DNA of 36,415 bases from Clostridium sp. 1001270J_160509_D11 (GTDB lineage: Bacteria; Bacillota; Clostridia; Peptostreptococcales; Peptostreptococcaceae), in the NCBI RefSeq assembly GCF_015667935.1, contig NZ_JADPET010000009.1, forward strand, positions 1 through 36,415, written 5' to 3'. Numbering within the stretch: the stretch's first letter is position 1; each line of letters begins with the position of its first letter. Positions 8,171 to 17,282 of this stretch are shown here, piece by piece. Below the pieces are notes generated by a model. That model was not told where the DNA came from. It saw nothing but the letters and a program-made list of their open reading frames with translations, and did not search any database. A program made the position numbers and the translations under genes.

Positions 8171-8404
8171 GAATATACCGCGTTACCACTCTCATTGATA
8201 AGAAACTTATCCACTCTACTCTTTTAAGGCAAGATTACCTGTTTTTCTACTTAATTCAAAAAACATTCTCCAAAGCTCTCTTCACAATAGGTTTCTTTGC
8301 CCAGCTTCCACCATCCCAGACTCTCTATAAATTCTACCTATGCTACTATCTTCTTCATAGAATTTAACATGTTTCATTTTAGTAAGTAATCATATTATAA
8401 TAAA

Positions 8405-8433
8405 ATAATATAAAACTTTTAATATTCTGTCAA
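8405..8433 (-). promoter_or_regulatory. Promoter of the arg operon
   Basis: Minus-strand TTGACA at 8433-8428, a 17-base spacer, and TATTAT at 8410-8405: a near-perfect sigma-A promoter. Transcription would begin near 8397, just before the T-box stem I. It sits only about 20 bases past the stop of the precorrin-2 dehydrogenase gene. Confidence 0.75.
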
Positions 8434-8455
8434 TAAATTAATTTTATTTTATAAA

Positions 8456-9031
8456 TTAAATTTTTTCTTTAAGTTCATCTACTGATAAATCGATTAAGGC
8501 TTTTATTTTTTTCCTTCTTTCATTTATATCCTTATTTTCTTTTATTATTTTTGCTCTAGCTAGTCCCAAAAGCTCTATATATTCTTCATATGATTCATCA
8601 TATTTTTCTTCTAGCTCTCTTTTTATTTTCGCCGATAAAGATGGGCTATTTCCACCTGTAGATATACTTAATAGCAATTCCCCTCGCTTAACATATGATG
8701 GAACAGTAAAATTAGAAAGCTCTTTATCATCTACAACATTTACTAATTTACCATGTTTATTGCAATAGATTCCTATCTCATGATTTATCTCTTTGTTATT
8801 AGTAGATGCTACTACTACAAATGAGTCCTCTATATATTTTTCTTTGTATTCATCACAAATCATCTCTATCTTATCTTTTATTTCATCAAATTCACAAACA
8901 AATTCTTTTGAAATTACAGTTACCTTTTTCCCAAAATCTAAAAAATTTGTAGCCTTTCTATAAGCTACCTTACCTCCACCGATTATAGTGATTTTTATAT
9001 TTTCTATATCTAAATTTATTGGATAAAGCAT
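8456..9031 (-). CDS. Precorrin-2 dehydrogenase / sirohydrochlorin synthase (SirC/Met8-like)
   Basis: NAD-dependent oxidation of precorrin-2 to sirohydrochlorin, the branch-point compound for siroheme and for cobalt insertion by CbiK. Some family members also insert iron. 191 residues, close to the stand-alone Firmicute enzymes. The Rossmann motif IIGGGKVAYRKA lies at 16-27, and the family's STGGNSPSLSAKIKREL stretch is in the central domain. GAAAGGTG is the ribosome site. It is alone, between the sstT terminator and the arg promoter, far from the riboswitch-controlled cob operon that needs its product. It probably has its own promoter; a TATAAT near 9087 lacks a good -35. Whether it also chelates metal cannot be decided. 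Confidence 0.88.
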   Translation of the reverse strand: MLYPINLDIENIKITIIGGGKVAYRKATNFLDFGKKVTVISKEFVCEFDEIKDKIEMICDEYKEKYIEDSFVVVASTNNKEINHEIGIYCNKHGKLVNVVDDKELSNFTVPSYVKRGELLLSISTGGNSPSLSAKIKRELEEKYDESYEEYIELLGLARAKIIKENKDINERRKKIKALIDLSVDELKEKI

Positions 9032-9101
9032 TTTTTACACCTTTCTATTATTTATTTTATTAAAAATATAAGCATTTAAAAATATTATATCATAGCATTA
9101 T

Positions 9102-9145
9102 AAAAGGCTATTAAAAAGTATATTTCAACTTTATAATAGCCTTTT
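9102..9145 (-). terminator. Terminator of sstT
   Basis: Inverted repeat AAAAGGCTATTA (9102-9113) and TAATAGCCTTTT (9133-9144). On the minus strand it is followed by an AT-rich tail. It separates sstT from the precorrin-2 dehydrogenase gene. Confidence 0.75.
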
Positions 9146-9182
9146 GATATTGTATTGTATTCTAATTTAATTAAATTTATAA

Positions 9183-10409
9183 TTATACTGGAATTTTTCT
9201 TCCTTCTTTTCTCCACTCTTTAAATTCTGCTGCTGCAGTAAATAAAGCATCTGTTGAAGAGTTAAGTCCAGTTTCACAAGAGTCTTGTATAACTCCTATA
9301 ATAAATCCTACACCAACCATTTGCATCGCTACTTCATTTGATATACCAAATAAACTACATGCTAATGGTATAAGTAAAAGCGATCCACCTGCTACACCTG
9401 ATGCACCACATGCAGAAACTGCAGCTAATACACTAAGAACTATAGCAGTTGGTATATCTACTGTTATTCCTAAAGTATGAACAGCCGCTAATGATAATAC
9501 TGTTATTGTAACTGCTGCACCACCCATGTTTATAGTAGCACCTAATGGTATTGATACTGAATAATTATCTTCATTTAATCCTAAACTTTCACATAACTCC
9601 ATATTAACTGGTATATTCGCTGCTGAACTACGAGTAAAGAATGCAGTTATACCACTTTCTTTTAAACATTTAAATACTAATGGATATGGGTTTTTTCTTA
9701 TATTTAAATATACTATTATTGGATTTACAACAAATGCAACAACTGCCATACATCCTAATAATAATGCTAATAATGAACCGTAATCTTTAAATATACCTAT
9801 ACCATTTGTTGATATAGCTGTGAAAACTAATCCTAATATACCAAATGGAGCAAAACTTATAACCCATTTCACCGCTTGTGTAACTGCATCTGAAATATCA
9901 GCTAAAAATTCTTTTGTTCTATCTGAAGATTTTCTTAATGCCAAACCAAATACTACTGCCCAAGCTAATATACCAACATAATTTGCATCTACTATAGCTC
10001 CAACTGGATTACTAACTATATTTAGTAATAATGTTTTTAATACTTCACCTATTCCTCCAGGTATTGCTGTATCAACCTCTGCTACTGAACCCAAATTAAT
10101 TGTAACTGGGAATATAAAACTTGCTACAACTGCTACTAAAGCAGAGCAAAAAGTACCGATTAAATATAGTGCTATAACTGAACCCATGTTATTCTTTTTA
10201 CCATCTTTATGTTGTGCTAAAGCACCAATAACTAAGAAAAATACCAATACTGGAGCTACTGCTTTTAATGCTCCAACAAATAATTCCCCTAAAAGTCCTA
10301 TAATTTGAGCTTCCTTAGCAAATGTACCTAAAATAATACCAATTATCATCCCTACCAATATACGTTTAACCAAACTTATACTGTTCCATTTTTCTAAAAT
10401 TCCCTTCAT
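9183..10409 (-). CDS. sstT: Serine/threonine:Na+ symporter
   Basis: Membrane symporter importing serine and threonine with Na+, of the dicarboxylate/amino acid:cation symporter family. 408 residues, close to characterised SstT (about 414). The opening ([21 protein letters not shown]) and the segment after the second hydrophobic helix ([20 protein letters not shown], about 41-60) are characteristic of SstT. The C-terminal half has the serine-rich re-entrant loop region ([14 protein letters not shown]) and the polar helix containing [15 protein letters not shown]. The ATG has a GGAGGAA site. It appears monocistronic, with a terminator before and after. No obvious metabolic tie to the flanking operons, though threonine feeds the aminopropanol arm of cobalamin through PduX and CobD. 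Confidence 0.92.
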   Translation of the reverse strand: MKGILEKWNSISLVKRILVGMIIGIILGTFAKEAQIIGLLGELFVGALKAVAPVLVFFLVIGALAQHKDGKKNNMGSVIALYLIGTFCSALVAVVASFIFPVTINLGSVAEVDTAIPGGIGEVLKTLLLNIVSNPVGAIVDANYVGILAWAVVFGLALRKSSDRTKEFLADISDAVTQAVKWVISFAPFGILGLVFTAISTNGIGIFKDYGSLLALLLGCMAVVAFVVNPIIVYLNIRKNPYPLVFKCLKESGITAFFTRSSAANIPVNMELCESLGLNEDNYSVSIPLGATINMGGAAVTITVLSLAAVHTLGITVDIPTAIVLSVLAAVSACGASGVAGGSLLLIPLACSLFGISNEVAMQMVGVGFIIGVIQDSCETGLNSSTDALFTAAAEFKEWRKEGRKIPV

Positions 10410-10659
10410 AAAAACATTCCTCCTTATATTATTTTGTGCACGCGATAAAAAGAAAAAAATAATTCTATTTATCTTTTTGTTAAATTATTCCTATTATTTA
10501 TTAATAATACATTATTTTCCTGTAAATTGCCATAAAAAAACAAAAAGTCTAAATCTTATGAAATATTTTTTTATTTTTTATATTTAAAATATTAAATAAA
10601 TTAAATTTTTCATTGCATATACTTTCATTAACATTATAAATTTTAGGAAAAATGTAAAA
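10410..10659. other. Intergenic region upstream of sstT, no gene seen
   Basis: Very AT-rich stretch holding the sstT leader and presumably its promoter. TTTACA-17-TAATAA is a weak candidate on the minus strand. I see no ORF with a ribosome site, no RNA motif and no strong repeat. The right part (from about 10660) is the hemB terminator. Confidence 0.5.
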
Positions 10660-10697
10660 AAAATCTCTTCTTTTGAAATTTTAAAAGAAGAGATTTC
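10660..10697 (-). terminator. Terminator of the cbiP-hemB operon
   Basis: Strong inverted repeat AAATCTCTTCTTTT / AAAAGAAGAGATTT with a loop of about eight bases. On the minus strand it is followed by a run of T. It lies about 35 bases after the hemB stop and marks the end of the long cob operon. Confidence 0.85.
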
Positions 10698-10732
10698 ATT
10701 ATTTTTGTATTAATTTTTTTATTCGTAAAAAA

Positions 10733-11710
10733 TTATTTTTTTGTATTAATTAATTTTGCTATATCTTTTGCAAAATAAGTAATTATAATTGTAGCCCCAG
10801 CTCTTTTTATAGACATTACAGCTTCATATATAGCATCTTCACTTAATAGACCTTTTTTAACAGCTTCTTTTAACATAGAGTACTCTCCACTTACATTGTA
10901 AGCCGCTATTGGTAAGTCATAATTATCTTTAAATCTTCTTATTATATCTAAATAAGAAAGAGCAGGTTTAACCATTATTATGTCTGCACCTTCTGCAATA
11001 TCTAAATCAGCTTCTATTATAGCTTCATTAGAATTTGCTGGATCCATTTGATATGTTTTTCTATCTCCAAATGCTGGTGCTGAGTTTGCAGCATCTCTAA
11101 ATGGTCCATAGAATGCTGATGCATATTTTGCGCTATATGCCATTATTGCAACAGTTTCATAACCATTTTCATCTAATGCATTTCTAAGTGCTCCTATTCT
11201 TCCATCCATCATATCAGAAGGAGCTACCATATCTGCACCTGCTTTTGCATAACTAACAGCTATTTTTGATAAATATTCTAATGTTTTATCATTATCTACA
11301 TATCCATCTTCTGTTAATATTCCACAATGTCCATGACTTGTATATTCACACATACAAACATCACATATTACATCCATTTGTGGCGCTATTTCTTTTATTT
11401 TTCTTATACCTTGTTGTAAAGCTCCGTTATCGTTATATGCTTCGCTACCACAACAGTCTTTTTTATTGTCATCAGGAACACCAAATAATATTACATGTTC
11501 TATTCCTAATTCAACTAATTCTTTAATTTCATCTTCTAACATATCTACAGAGAAGTGATAAACACCTTCCATAGAAGATATTTCTCTTTTTATATTTTCA
11601 CCATCCACTATAAATAGAGGATAGATTAAATCTTCTTTTTCTAATTTTGTTTCTCTTACTAAATTTCTTAAAGCTTGTGTAGCTCTAAGTCTTCTTGGTC
11701 TTCTTAACAT
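10733..11710 (-). CDS. hemB: Porphobilinogen synthase (delta-aminolevulinate dehydratase)
   Basis: Condenses two 5-aminolevulinate molecules to porphobilinogen. 325 residues from the ATG at 11710. The frame extends to an ATG at 11725, but the ribosome site AAAGGAG lies between the two, so the second ATG is the real start. The protein then begins [11 protein letters not shown], as usual for HemB. Catalytic lysines are Lys195 ([16 protein letters not shown]) and Lys248 ([10 protein letters not shown]). The zinc-type cysteine cluster [14 protein letters not shown] is present (Cys119, Cys121, Cys129). It is the last gene of the cob operon, 28 bases after cobA-hemD, and is followed by the terminator. 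Its position puts porphobilinogen supply under the cobalamin riboswitch. Confidence 0.96.
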   Translation of the reverse strand: MLRRPRRLRATQALRNLVRETKLEKEDLIYPLFIVDGENIKREISSMEGVYHFSVDMLEDEIKELVELGIEHVILFGVPDDNKKDCCGSEAYNDNGALQQGIRKIKEIAPQMDVICDVCMCEYTSHGHCGILTEDGYVDNDKTLEYLSKIAVSYAKAGADMVAPSDMMDGRIGALRNALDENGYETVAIMAYSAKYASAFYGPFRDAANSAPAFGDRKTYQMDPANSNEAIIEADLDIAEGADIIMVKPALSYLDIIRRFKDNYDLPIAAYNVSGEYSMLKEAVKKGLLSEDAIYEAVMSIKRAGATIIITYFAKDIAKLINTKK

Positions 11711-11738
11711 TTTGGCTCCTTTCATATTAATAGGTAGC

Positions 11739-13241
11739 TTATTCTGACATTGACTCTATCATACTTTCAATAGATGCATTTTCTGCTTGTTTATAAACTT
11801 CTAAATTATTATCTAAAATAGTTTTTGTAGTTATTCTGCCTATTGATATTATTTTAGTATTAAACAATTTATCTTTGTTTTCTTCTCCAATTAGATTGAT
11901 AAAGTTTGTTACAGTTGATGAACTAGCAAATGTGATATAATCTAGATTGCCTTCTTCTAATGCTTTTATAGCTTCTTCTTTTTTGCTATCATCCATTACA
12001 CTTTCATATGTTATAACTTCTGTTACATTAGATATTTCGTTTAGTTTTTCAACTAAGAATTTTCTAGCATTTTTAGCTCTAGGAATTAAAATCTTATCAT
12101 CTTTTGTGACAATATCTTTTAACTCATCATACAAAGATTCTCCTACAGCATTTTTAGGCTGTATGTCTGGTTTAATTCCTCTTCTTTGGATAGCTTTTGA
12201 TGTAGCTGCACCAATTGAGCAAACTTTTATATTTGCAAGTGCTCTACAGTCTAGCCCTAATTCATCTAATTTATCGAAGAATATATCTACTCCATTTTTG
12301 CTAGTTAAAACTAAATAAGTATAATCTTTAATATTTTTTATTTCATTTTCTAATTCTTTATTATCTTGAACTTTTTCAATTTTTATAGTTGGTATCTCAA
12401 TAGGATTTCCTCCTAAATCCATTATTTGTTCTACTAATTTGCTATTTTGGCTTCTTGACCTAGTAACCATTATATTTTTGCCAAATAGAGGTTTATTTTC
12501 AAAGAAGTTTAACTTTTCTCTAAGGTTTACAACTGTTCCTACTACTATTAATGTTGGTGGTTTTACACCTTCTTTCATAGCAACTTCATAAGCATTTTCA
12601 AGCGTTGCTGTAACAACACTTTGATTGTAGCGTGTTGCCCAGCTGATAAATGCTACAGGTGTATCTTTAGCCATACCTTCTCTCATTAAATTTTCACTTA
12701 TATTTTTTAAATTTGCTACACCCATTAAAAATACAAGTGTACCTCTCATATTAGCTAAGGCATTCCAATTTATATCAGGATTTTCTTTTCCATCTTTTCT
12801 AAGATGACCAGTTATAACATGGAATGATGATGCATTGTCTCTATGAGTTATTGGAATTCCAGCATAACAAAGCCCACCGATTGCTGAAGTTATTCCTGGA
12901 ACAACCTCAAAATCAATTCCCTCTGCTTCAAGAAGTTCACCTTCTTCTCCACCTCTACCAAATACATATGGATCTCCACCTTTAAGTCTTGTTACTATTT
13001 TTCCTTCTAAGGCTTTATCAGCTATTATTCTATTTATTTGATCTTGAGGTACTAAATGGTCACTTGATGCTTTTCCAACATTTATAAACTCGCAGCCTTT
13101 TTTAGCTTCTTTTAAATAATTTATATTAGCAAGTCTGTCATAAACTATAACATCTGCTTTTCTTATGCATTCTAACCCTTTTAATGTTAATAGTTTATAA
13201 TCGCCAGGTCCTGCCCCCACTAAGTAAACTTTCCCCTTCAT
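11739..13241 (-). CDS. cobA-hemD: Fused uroporphyrinogen-III C-methyltransferase / uroporphyrinogen-III synthase
   Basis: Two enzymes in one 500-residue chain. Residues 1 to about 245 are the SAM-dependent methyltransferase (CobA/SUMT) that makes precorrin-2 from uroporphyrinogen [21 protein letters not shown] at 5-22, [17 protein letters not shown] at 84-100, [11 protein letters not shown] at 113-123. From about 254 ([13 protein letters not shown]) to the end is HemD, which closes and inverts ring D of hydroxymethylbilane. The fusion is common in clostridia and channels hemC product straight toward precorrin-2. Its ATG shares one base with the hemC stop (TAATG), so translation is probably coupled. 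No separate hemD is present. Confidence 0.95.
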   Translation of the reverse strand: MKGKVYLVGAGPGDYKLLTLKGLECIRKADVIVYDRLANINYLKEAKKGCEFINVGKASSDHLVPQDQINRIIADKALEGKIVTRLKGGDPYVFGRGGEEGELLEAEGIDFEVVPGITSAIGGLCYAGIPITHRDNASSFHVITGHLRKDGKENPDINWNALANMRGTLVFLMGVANLKNISENLMREGMAKDTPVAFISWATRYNQSVVTATLENAYEVAMKEGVKPPTLIVVGTVVNLREKLNFFENKPLFGKNIMVTRSRSQNSKLVEQIMDLGGNPIEIPTIKIEKVQDNKELENEIKNIKDYTYLVLTSKNGVDIFFDKLDELGLDCRALANIKVCSIGAATSKAIQRRGIKPDIQPKNAVGESLYDELKDIVTKDDKILIPRAKNARKFLVEKLNEISNVTEVITYESVMDDSKKEEAIKALEEGNLDYITFASSSTVTNFINLIGEENKDKLFNTKIISIGRITTKTILDNNLEVYKQAENASIESMIESMSE

Positions 13242-14137
13242 TATTTTTCATACTCCTTTAATACACTTTTTGCTAATTCATATCCTATTTTTTGTGCATC
13301 AGCTAGAGTTCCTTCTTTAGATTGAATTACTATTTTCTTTCCGTCTCCATCTCCATAAAGTCCAGTCAGAGTAATTTTTTCTCCATCTACTTCACAATAA
13401 GCTCCCATAGGTATATGACAACTTCCATTAACACCTATTAAGAAACCTCTTTCTGCATCTATTTGTACTTTTGTAATATTATCTTTTATAGAATCTATTA
13501 TTTTTTCAGTCTCTTTATCATCTTCTCTAATTTCAAGAGCTAATATTCCTTGTGCAGGAGCAGGTAACATAATATCTGTCGGTATATAATAATCTATTTT
13601 TTCTTCTAATCCAGCTCTTCTCAGTCCTGATGCTGCTAATACTACACCATCAAGATTTTCTGTTTCTATTTTCTTTATTCTTGTCTCGATATTACCTCTT
13701 ATAGGTACAATTTCTAAATCTGGTCTATGTTTTAATAATTGATATTTTCTTCTTTTACTTCCAGTTCCTATTTTTGCACCTTGAGGTAAATCTTCTAAAG
13801 TTTTATAACCTTCTCTAAAAATAAGAGCATCTCTAGGGTCTTCTCTTCTTGGAGAATGTGCAAATTTAAGTCCTTCTGGAAGATATGATGGCATATCCTT
13901 CATACTATGAACTGCCATATCTATTTCTTTATCTAAAAGACTTTTTTCGATTTCTTTTACGAATAATCCCTTATCACCTATTTTATCTAGTGGTAAGTCT
14001 TTTATTAAGTCGCCCTTTGTTTTTATAATTTTTATCTCAAACTCTATATTTGGGTTATTCTTTTTTAATTGTTCTACAACCCAATTTGTTTGAACAAGGG
14101 CTAAATTACTACCTCTAGTTCCTACTACTAATTTCAT
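13241..14137 (-). CDS. hemC: Hydroxymethylbilane synthase (porphobilinogen deaminase)
   Basis: Polymerises four porphobilinogen units to hydroxymethylbilane on a dipyrromethane cofactor. 298 residues. VVGTRGSNLALVQT (4-17) is the classic N-terminal signature, and HSMKDMP (77-83) carries the catalytic Asp81. The cofactor-bearing cysteine is Cys240 in NGSCHIPMGAYC; the family usually has GGCxxPIGA, so the local context is slightly altered but the Cys is kept. The ATG has AAGGAG six bases upstream. It lies 25 bases after cbiL and overlaps cobA-hemD by one base. Confidence 0.96.
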   Translation of the reverse strand: MKLVVGTRGSNLALVQTNWVVEQLKKNNPNIEFEIKIIKTKGDLIKDLPLDKIGDKGLFVKEIEKSLLDKEIDMAVHSMKDMPSYLPEGLKFAHSPRREDPRDALIFREGYKTLEDLPQGAKIGTGSKRRKYQLLKHRPDLEIVPIRGNIETRIKKIETENLDGVVLAASGLRRAGLEEKIDYYIPTDIMLPAPAQGILALEIREDDKETEKIIDSIKDNITKVQIDAERGFLIGVNGSCHIPMGAYCEVDGEKITLTGLYGDGDGKKIVIQSKEGTLADAQKIGYELAKSVLKEYEK

Positions 14138-14162
14138 ATTTATCTCCTTAAATGTTTTAAGA

Positions 14163-14870
14163 TTATTTTCTTTTATTGTTTCTATTAACTAATATTGTAG
14201 AAAAATATGATATTTTTTCTTGTAGATGAACATCTCTTAAATCTTTATAAACTACTTCTCTTTCTTGAGATGAGTTACTTACTAAAATAGCACTATCTAT
14301 TAAATCGTATTTTTCTAATTTTTGAACGATTTCTTTAAAGTTCTTATATACTTTCATAAGAACAAAACAATCATATGTTTGTAATGCTGCATCTATTTTC
14401 TCTTCTTCCATAGTACATGGTATAACCATAAGTGGATCTGTATCCATTACTAATGGGAAGTTTTGATTTGATGCTATATTTGAGAAAGATGATATACCCG
14501 GTATAGTTTCAACTTCTATCTCGTCCATTAATCTTTCCATAATATATACATAAGTACTGTATATCATAGGATCTCCTAAAGTTATAAATCCTACTTCTTT
14601 CCCTGCTTTTACATCAGCTTTTATTTCAGCTGCTATAGCATCCCATGATGCCATTTTTTCTACACTATCATTGTTCATTGGGAAATGTCTTTGTTTTATT
14701 TCAACAGTATCTGGTACATATTCCTTTACTATTGATAATGCTAAACTATCTCCACCTTTTTTTGGTTCTGGTGTATATAATATATCTAACATTTTTATTG
14801 TATTTACTGCTTTTATTGTTACTAATGTACTATCTCCTGGTCCAGTTCCTATTCCATAAAATTTTGCCAT
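14163..14870 (-). CDS. cbiL: Cobalt-factor II C20-methyltransferase
   Basis: SAM-dependent methylation of C20 of cobalt-factor II (precorrin-2 in the aerobic pathway), giving cobalt-factor III. 235 residues, typical. Tetrapyrrole methylase signatures: YGIGTGPGDSTLVTIKAV (5-22), FITLGDPMIYSTYVYI (95-110) and ETIPGISSFSNIA (121-133). The order and use of TGPGD with STLVT is what separates CbiL/CobI from the other methylases here. A GGAGGAAATATAA site precedes the ATG. It lies 33 bases after cbiK, whose product is its substrate, and 25 bases before hemC. Confidence 0.94.
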   Translation of the reverse strand: MAKFYGIGTGPGDSTLVTIKAVNTIKMLDILYTPEPKKGGDSLALSIVKEYVPDTVEIKQRHFPMNNDSVEKMASWDAIAAEIKADVKAGKEVGFITLGDPMIYSTYVYIMERLMDEIEVETIPGISSFSNIASNQNFPLVMDTDPLMVIPCTMEEEKIDAALQTYDCFVLMKVYKNFKEIVQKLEKYDLIDSAILVSNSSQEREVVYKDLRDVHLQEKISYFSTILVNRNNKRK

Positions 14871-14903
14871 TTATATTTCCTCCATCTAGCCTCGTACGTT
14901 AAT

Positions 14904-15698
14904 TTATGCTAACTCTTTTTCTAATTCTTTTGCGCAATCTAATGCATGGTTAACAAATTTATCTTGGATTGCTGGGTATTCCCCTAAACCTTGTAAATGC
15001 ACCTTTACATTAAATCCTTCTTTTTCTAATATAGATTTCCATGAATCTTCTTCATCACTTGCCATATCATTAGTAGCATGGTCTCCCGCAACTAACATGA
15101 AAGGTAATACATCAACAGTTTTTATGTTATCTGCTTTTAATTTTTTAACTACTTGCTCTATTTCAGGATATCCTTCAACTGTTCCTATATATACATTCAT
15201 ATCATTGTCTCTAAACATATATTCTAAAGCTGGATAAGCTGCATGACTTTCGTGTGTAGTTCCGTGTCCCATAAATACAACTGCTTCATCTGGTTTAATT
15301 ATTTCTAGTTGTTTTCTTACAGCTTCAACTGTTTCTTTATAGTCTTCTATTGAAGTTAAAAGAGGTCTACCTAAAGCTATTTTTTTGAATTTAGGTTTAA
15401 AACTTTCAACTTGTTCTTTTAATTTGTTGTATTCTTCACCACATATTATGTGTAATGTTTGAACTACTACTTCTTCATATCCTGCATCTGCTAATTTTTG
15501 TAGAGCCTCTACTGGATTATCAATAAGCATGTTATCTCTCTTTTTTAATTTTCTAATTATCATATTTGAAGTAAATGCTCTATAAAAATCATATCCTTTA
15601 AGATTCTCACTTATCTTTTGTTCACATGCTTCTATTGTCTTCTTTCTAGTTTCATGATAGCTTGTACCAAAACTTACTACTAATACTGCTTTTTTCAT
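14904..15698 (-). CDS. cbiK: Sirohydrochlorin cobaltochelatase
   Basis: Inserts Co2+ into sirohydrochlorin, the early-insertion step that defines the anaerobic cobalamin route. ATP is not needed. 264 residues when started at the ATG at 15698 (MKKAVLVVSFGTS), with AAGGAG nine bases upstream. A TTG further up (15734) is in frame but unsupported. The two metal and catalytic histidines of the Salmonella enzyme fall at the same numbers here, His145 (MGHGT) and His207 (AGDHA). No N-terminal signal peptide, so it is cytoplasmic, unlike periplasmic CbiK of sulfate reducers. It lies between cbiJ and cbiL. Confidence 0.95.
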   Translation of the reverse strand: MKKAVLVVSFGTSYHETRKKTIEACEQKISENLKGYDFYRAFTSNMIIRKLKKRDNMLIDNPVEALQKLADAGYEEVVVQTLHIICGEEYNKLKEQVESFKPKFKKIALGRPLLTSIEDYKETVEAVRKQLEIIKPDEAVVFMGHGTTHESHAAYPALEYMFRDNDMNVYIGTVEGYPEIEQVVKKLKADNIKTVDVLPFMLVAGDHATNDMASDEEDSWKSILEKEGFNVKVHLQGLGEYPAIQDKFVNHALDCAKELEKELA

Positions 15699-15760
15699 CT
15701 TTAATTTCTCCTTAATATTTAAATACTCCTCCAATTTAAAAATAAAAATAACCCATAAAA

Positions 15761-16507
15761 CTATACTATTTTTTCTATATCTTCAATTCTATTTATTACT
15801 TTTGGGTAGTCAATTTGTTTTCTAGTTATGATTACCGCTGGTATATTTAAAGCTTTGCATGCATTAATTTTTTCTAAAAATCCTCCTGCAACTCCACTTT
15901 CTTTAGTAATTAATAAATCTATGTCATATTGTCTATAAGCAGCTATATTAATTTCTTCAGTAAAAGGACCCTTCATAGCGATTATGTTATCTGCATTAAG
16001 TCCTAATTCTTCACAACTTTTTAGGACATCACTTGTAGGCAATACGCGCGCAATTAGTTTTTTTCCCTTTATAAGTTCTATATATTTATCTAAATTTTTA
16101 CTACCTGTTCCAATAAATATGTTATTTCCTTTTTCATTTGCAATTTCACATGCTTGTTCTATATCTTCAACAACATATATATCGTCATAATCTATTTGTT
16201 TTATAAGAGATTCTCTTTCAAATCTCACATAATCTGTATTTGATATCTTTGAACATTCAATTGCATTGCTAGATACAATTGTTGCATAAGGATGTGTTGC
16301 ATCTATTATTTGAGTTATGTTCTTTTCTTTTATTAAAGATACCATATCTTCTATTGTCAATTTTCCTAAGAATACATTCTCTGTAGCTTTTTTGGCAATA
16401 TCCCTCCCATATTCTGTTGTAACTGAAACCATATATGGTAAGTTCATTTCGTTTAATTTATTGCAAATACCTATACTATCGGATGTTCCACCTAATACTA
16501 AAATCAT
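15761..16507 (-). CDS. cbiJ: Cobalt-precorrin-6A reductase
   Basis: NAD(P)H-dependent reduction of the macrocycle of cobalt-precorrin-6A to 6B. 248 residues, family length. The N-terminal Rossmann-like motif ILVLGGTSDSIGI (2-14), the IDATHPYA stretch (67-74) and the near C-terminal TKESGVAGGFLEKINACKAL segment are CbiJ/CobK signatures. An AAAGGA site precedes the ATG. It lies about 50 bases after cbiH with no hairpin in the gap, so it stays in the operon. Confidence 0.93.
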   Translation of the reverse strand: MILVLGGTSDSIGICNKLNEMNLPYMVSVTTEYGRDIAKKATENVFLGKLTIEDMVSLIKEKNITQIIDATHPYATIVSSNAIECSKISNTDYVRFERESLIKQIDYDDIYVVEDIEQACEIANEKGNNIFIGTGSKNLDKYIELIKGKKLIARVLPTSDVLKSCEELGLNADNIIAMKGPFTEEINIAAYRQYDIDLLITKESGVAGGFLEKINACKALNIPAVIITRKQIDYPKVINRIEDIEKIV

Positions 16508-16556
16508 GATATGTATCCTTTCCTTTATGCTTAATAATTTCTTTTTATAATACTAG

Positions 16557-17282
16557 TTATACTGTATATCCTCTTGGTGTTATCATTAAATCATCGTGGA
16601 TATATGTTGATTTGTTTCCTATTATAACCATAGTAGTCATGTCAACTCTTTCAAAATCCATTGTATCGAAAGTACATATGAATTTTTCTTCATCTGCTCT
16701 TCCTACATCTTTTACTATTCCAACAGGAGTTGAACCATCTTTAAATTCACTCATTATTTTAAATGCTGTTGCTAAGTGTTCGCTTCTTCCTTTACTTCTT
16801 GGGTTATATAAACATATTACAAAATCAGCTTCTGCCGCTAATCTTAATCTTTTTTCTATAACTTCCCATGGAGTCATTAAATCACTTAAACTTATATGGC
16901 AAAAATCATGCATTATAGGTGCTCCTAATACTGCAGCTGCTCCTATACTTGCAGTAACTCCTGGTACTACTTTAACTGGTATATCTACGCCTTGTTTTGT
17001 TACTAACTCAAGTATTAGACCTGCCATTCCATATATTCCAGAATCTCCACTACTTATAACAGCTACTTTTTTACCTGTCTTAGCAATTTCGATAGCTTCT
17101 TGGCATCTATCTACTTCTTTTCTCATTCCATTTTGAACTACTTCTTTATCTTGTATAAATTCTTCAACTAATTTTATATATGTTTTGTAACCTACGATTA
17201 CTTCAGCCTCTTCCATTGCTGCTATTGCTTCTTGTGTCATTAAGTCTCTGCATCCAGGACCTATTCCTATAACGTATATCAT
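16557..17282 (-). CDS. cbiH: Cobalt-precorrin-3B C17-methyltransferase (ring contraction)
   Basis: Methylates C17 and drives contraction of the porphyrinoid ring to the corrin. 241 residues. Signatures are VIGIGPGCRDLMTQEA (4-19), VISSGDSGIYGMAGLI (75-90), VVPGVTASIGAAAVLGAPIMHDF (106-128) and CLYNPRSKGR; the APIMHDFCHISLSD stretch is characteristic of CobJ/CbiH. It is a stand-alone methylase without the C-terminal extension seen in some anaerobes. Start overlaps the cbiG stop by ATGA, so the two are probably translationally coupled. Confidence 0.95.
   Translation of the reverse strand: MIYVIGIGPGCRDLMTQEAIAAMEEAEVIVGYKTYIKLVEEFIQDKEVVQNGMRKEVDRCQEAIEIAKTGKKVAVISSGDSGIYGMAGLILELVTKQGVDIPVKVVPGVTASIGAAAVLGAPIMHDFCHISLSDLMTPWEVIEKRLRLAAEADFVICLYNPRSKGRSEHLATAFKIMSEFKDGSTPVGIVKDVGRADEEKFICTFDTMDFERVDMTTMVIIGNKSTYIHDDLMITPRGYTV

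Larger units (their letters stand above)
8035..8397 (-). promoter_or_regulatory. Semi-tandem T-box leader controlling argCJBD
   Basis: Read on the minus strand, this is a complete T-box leader: a stem I with base AUUCU/AGAAU, AGAGAG, and the distal-loop signature GGGATGGTGGAAGC. It is followed by the T-box AGAGTGGTAACGCGG (8193-8178) and a terminator (8170-8145, T-run to about 8140). About 50 bases on, a second T-box AGAGTGGTACCGCGG (8090-8075) and a second terminator (8068-8044) follow, with no second stem I. In T-boxes uncharged tRNA pairs with a specifier codon in stem I and with the T-box, blocking termination. The stem I 3' strand GTGAAGAGAGC (8285-8275) contains AGA triplets, which fits tRNA-Arg; the exact specifier is inferred. 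The second module must be read by another tRNA contact or act as a further brake. Confidence 0.9.

Noticed and set aside
11947-12318. 123-codon plus-strand ORF opposite cobA-hemD
   Set aside because: Antisense to conserved coding sequence, serine-rich as expected of a mirrored AT-rich frame.
11739-13241. Separate cobA and hemD genes joined by a sequencing error
   Set aside because: The fusion is in one clean frame and this architecture is well known in clostridia.
16612-17136. 174-codon plus-strand ORF opposite cbiH
   Set aside because: Antisense shadow of a confidently identified methyltransferase.
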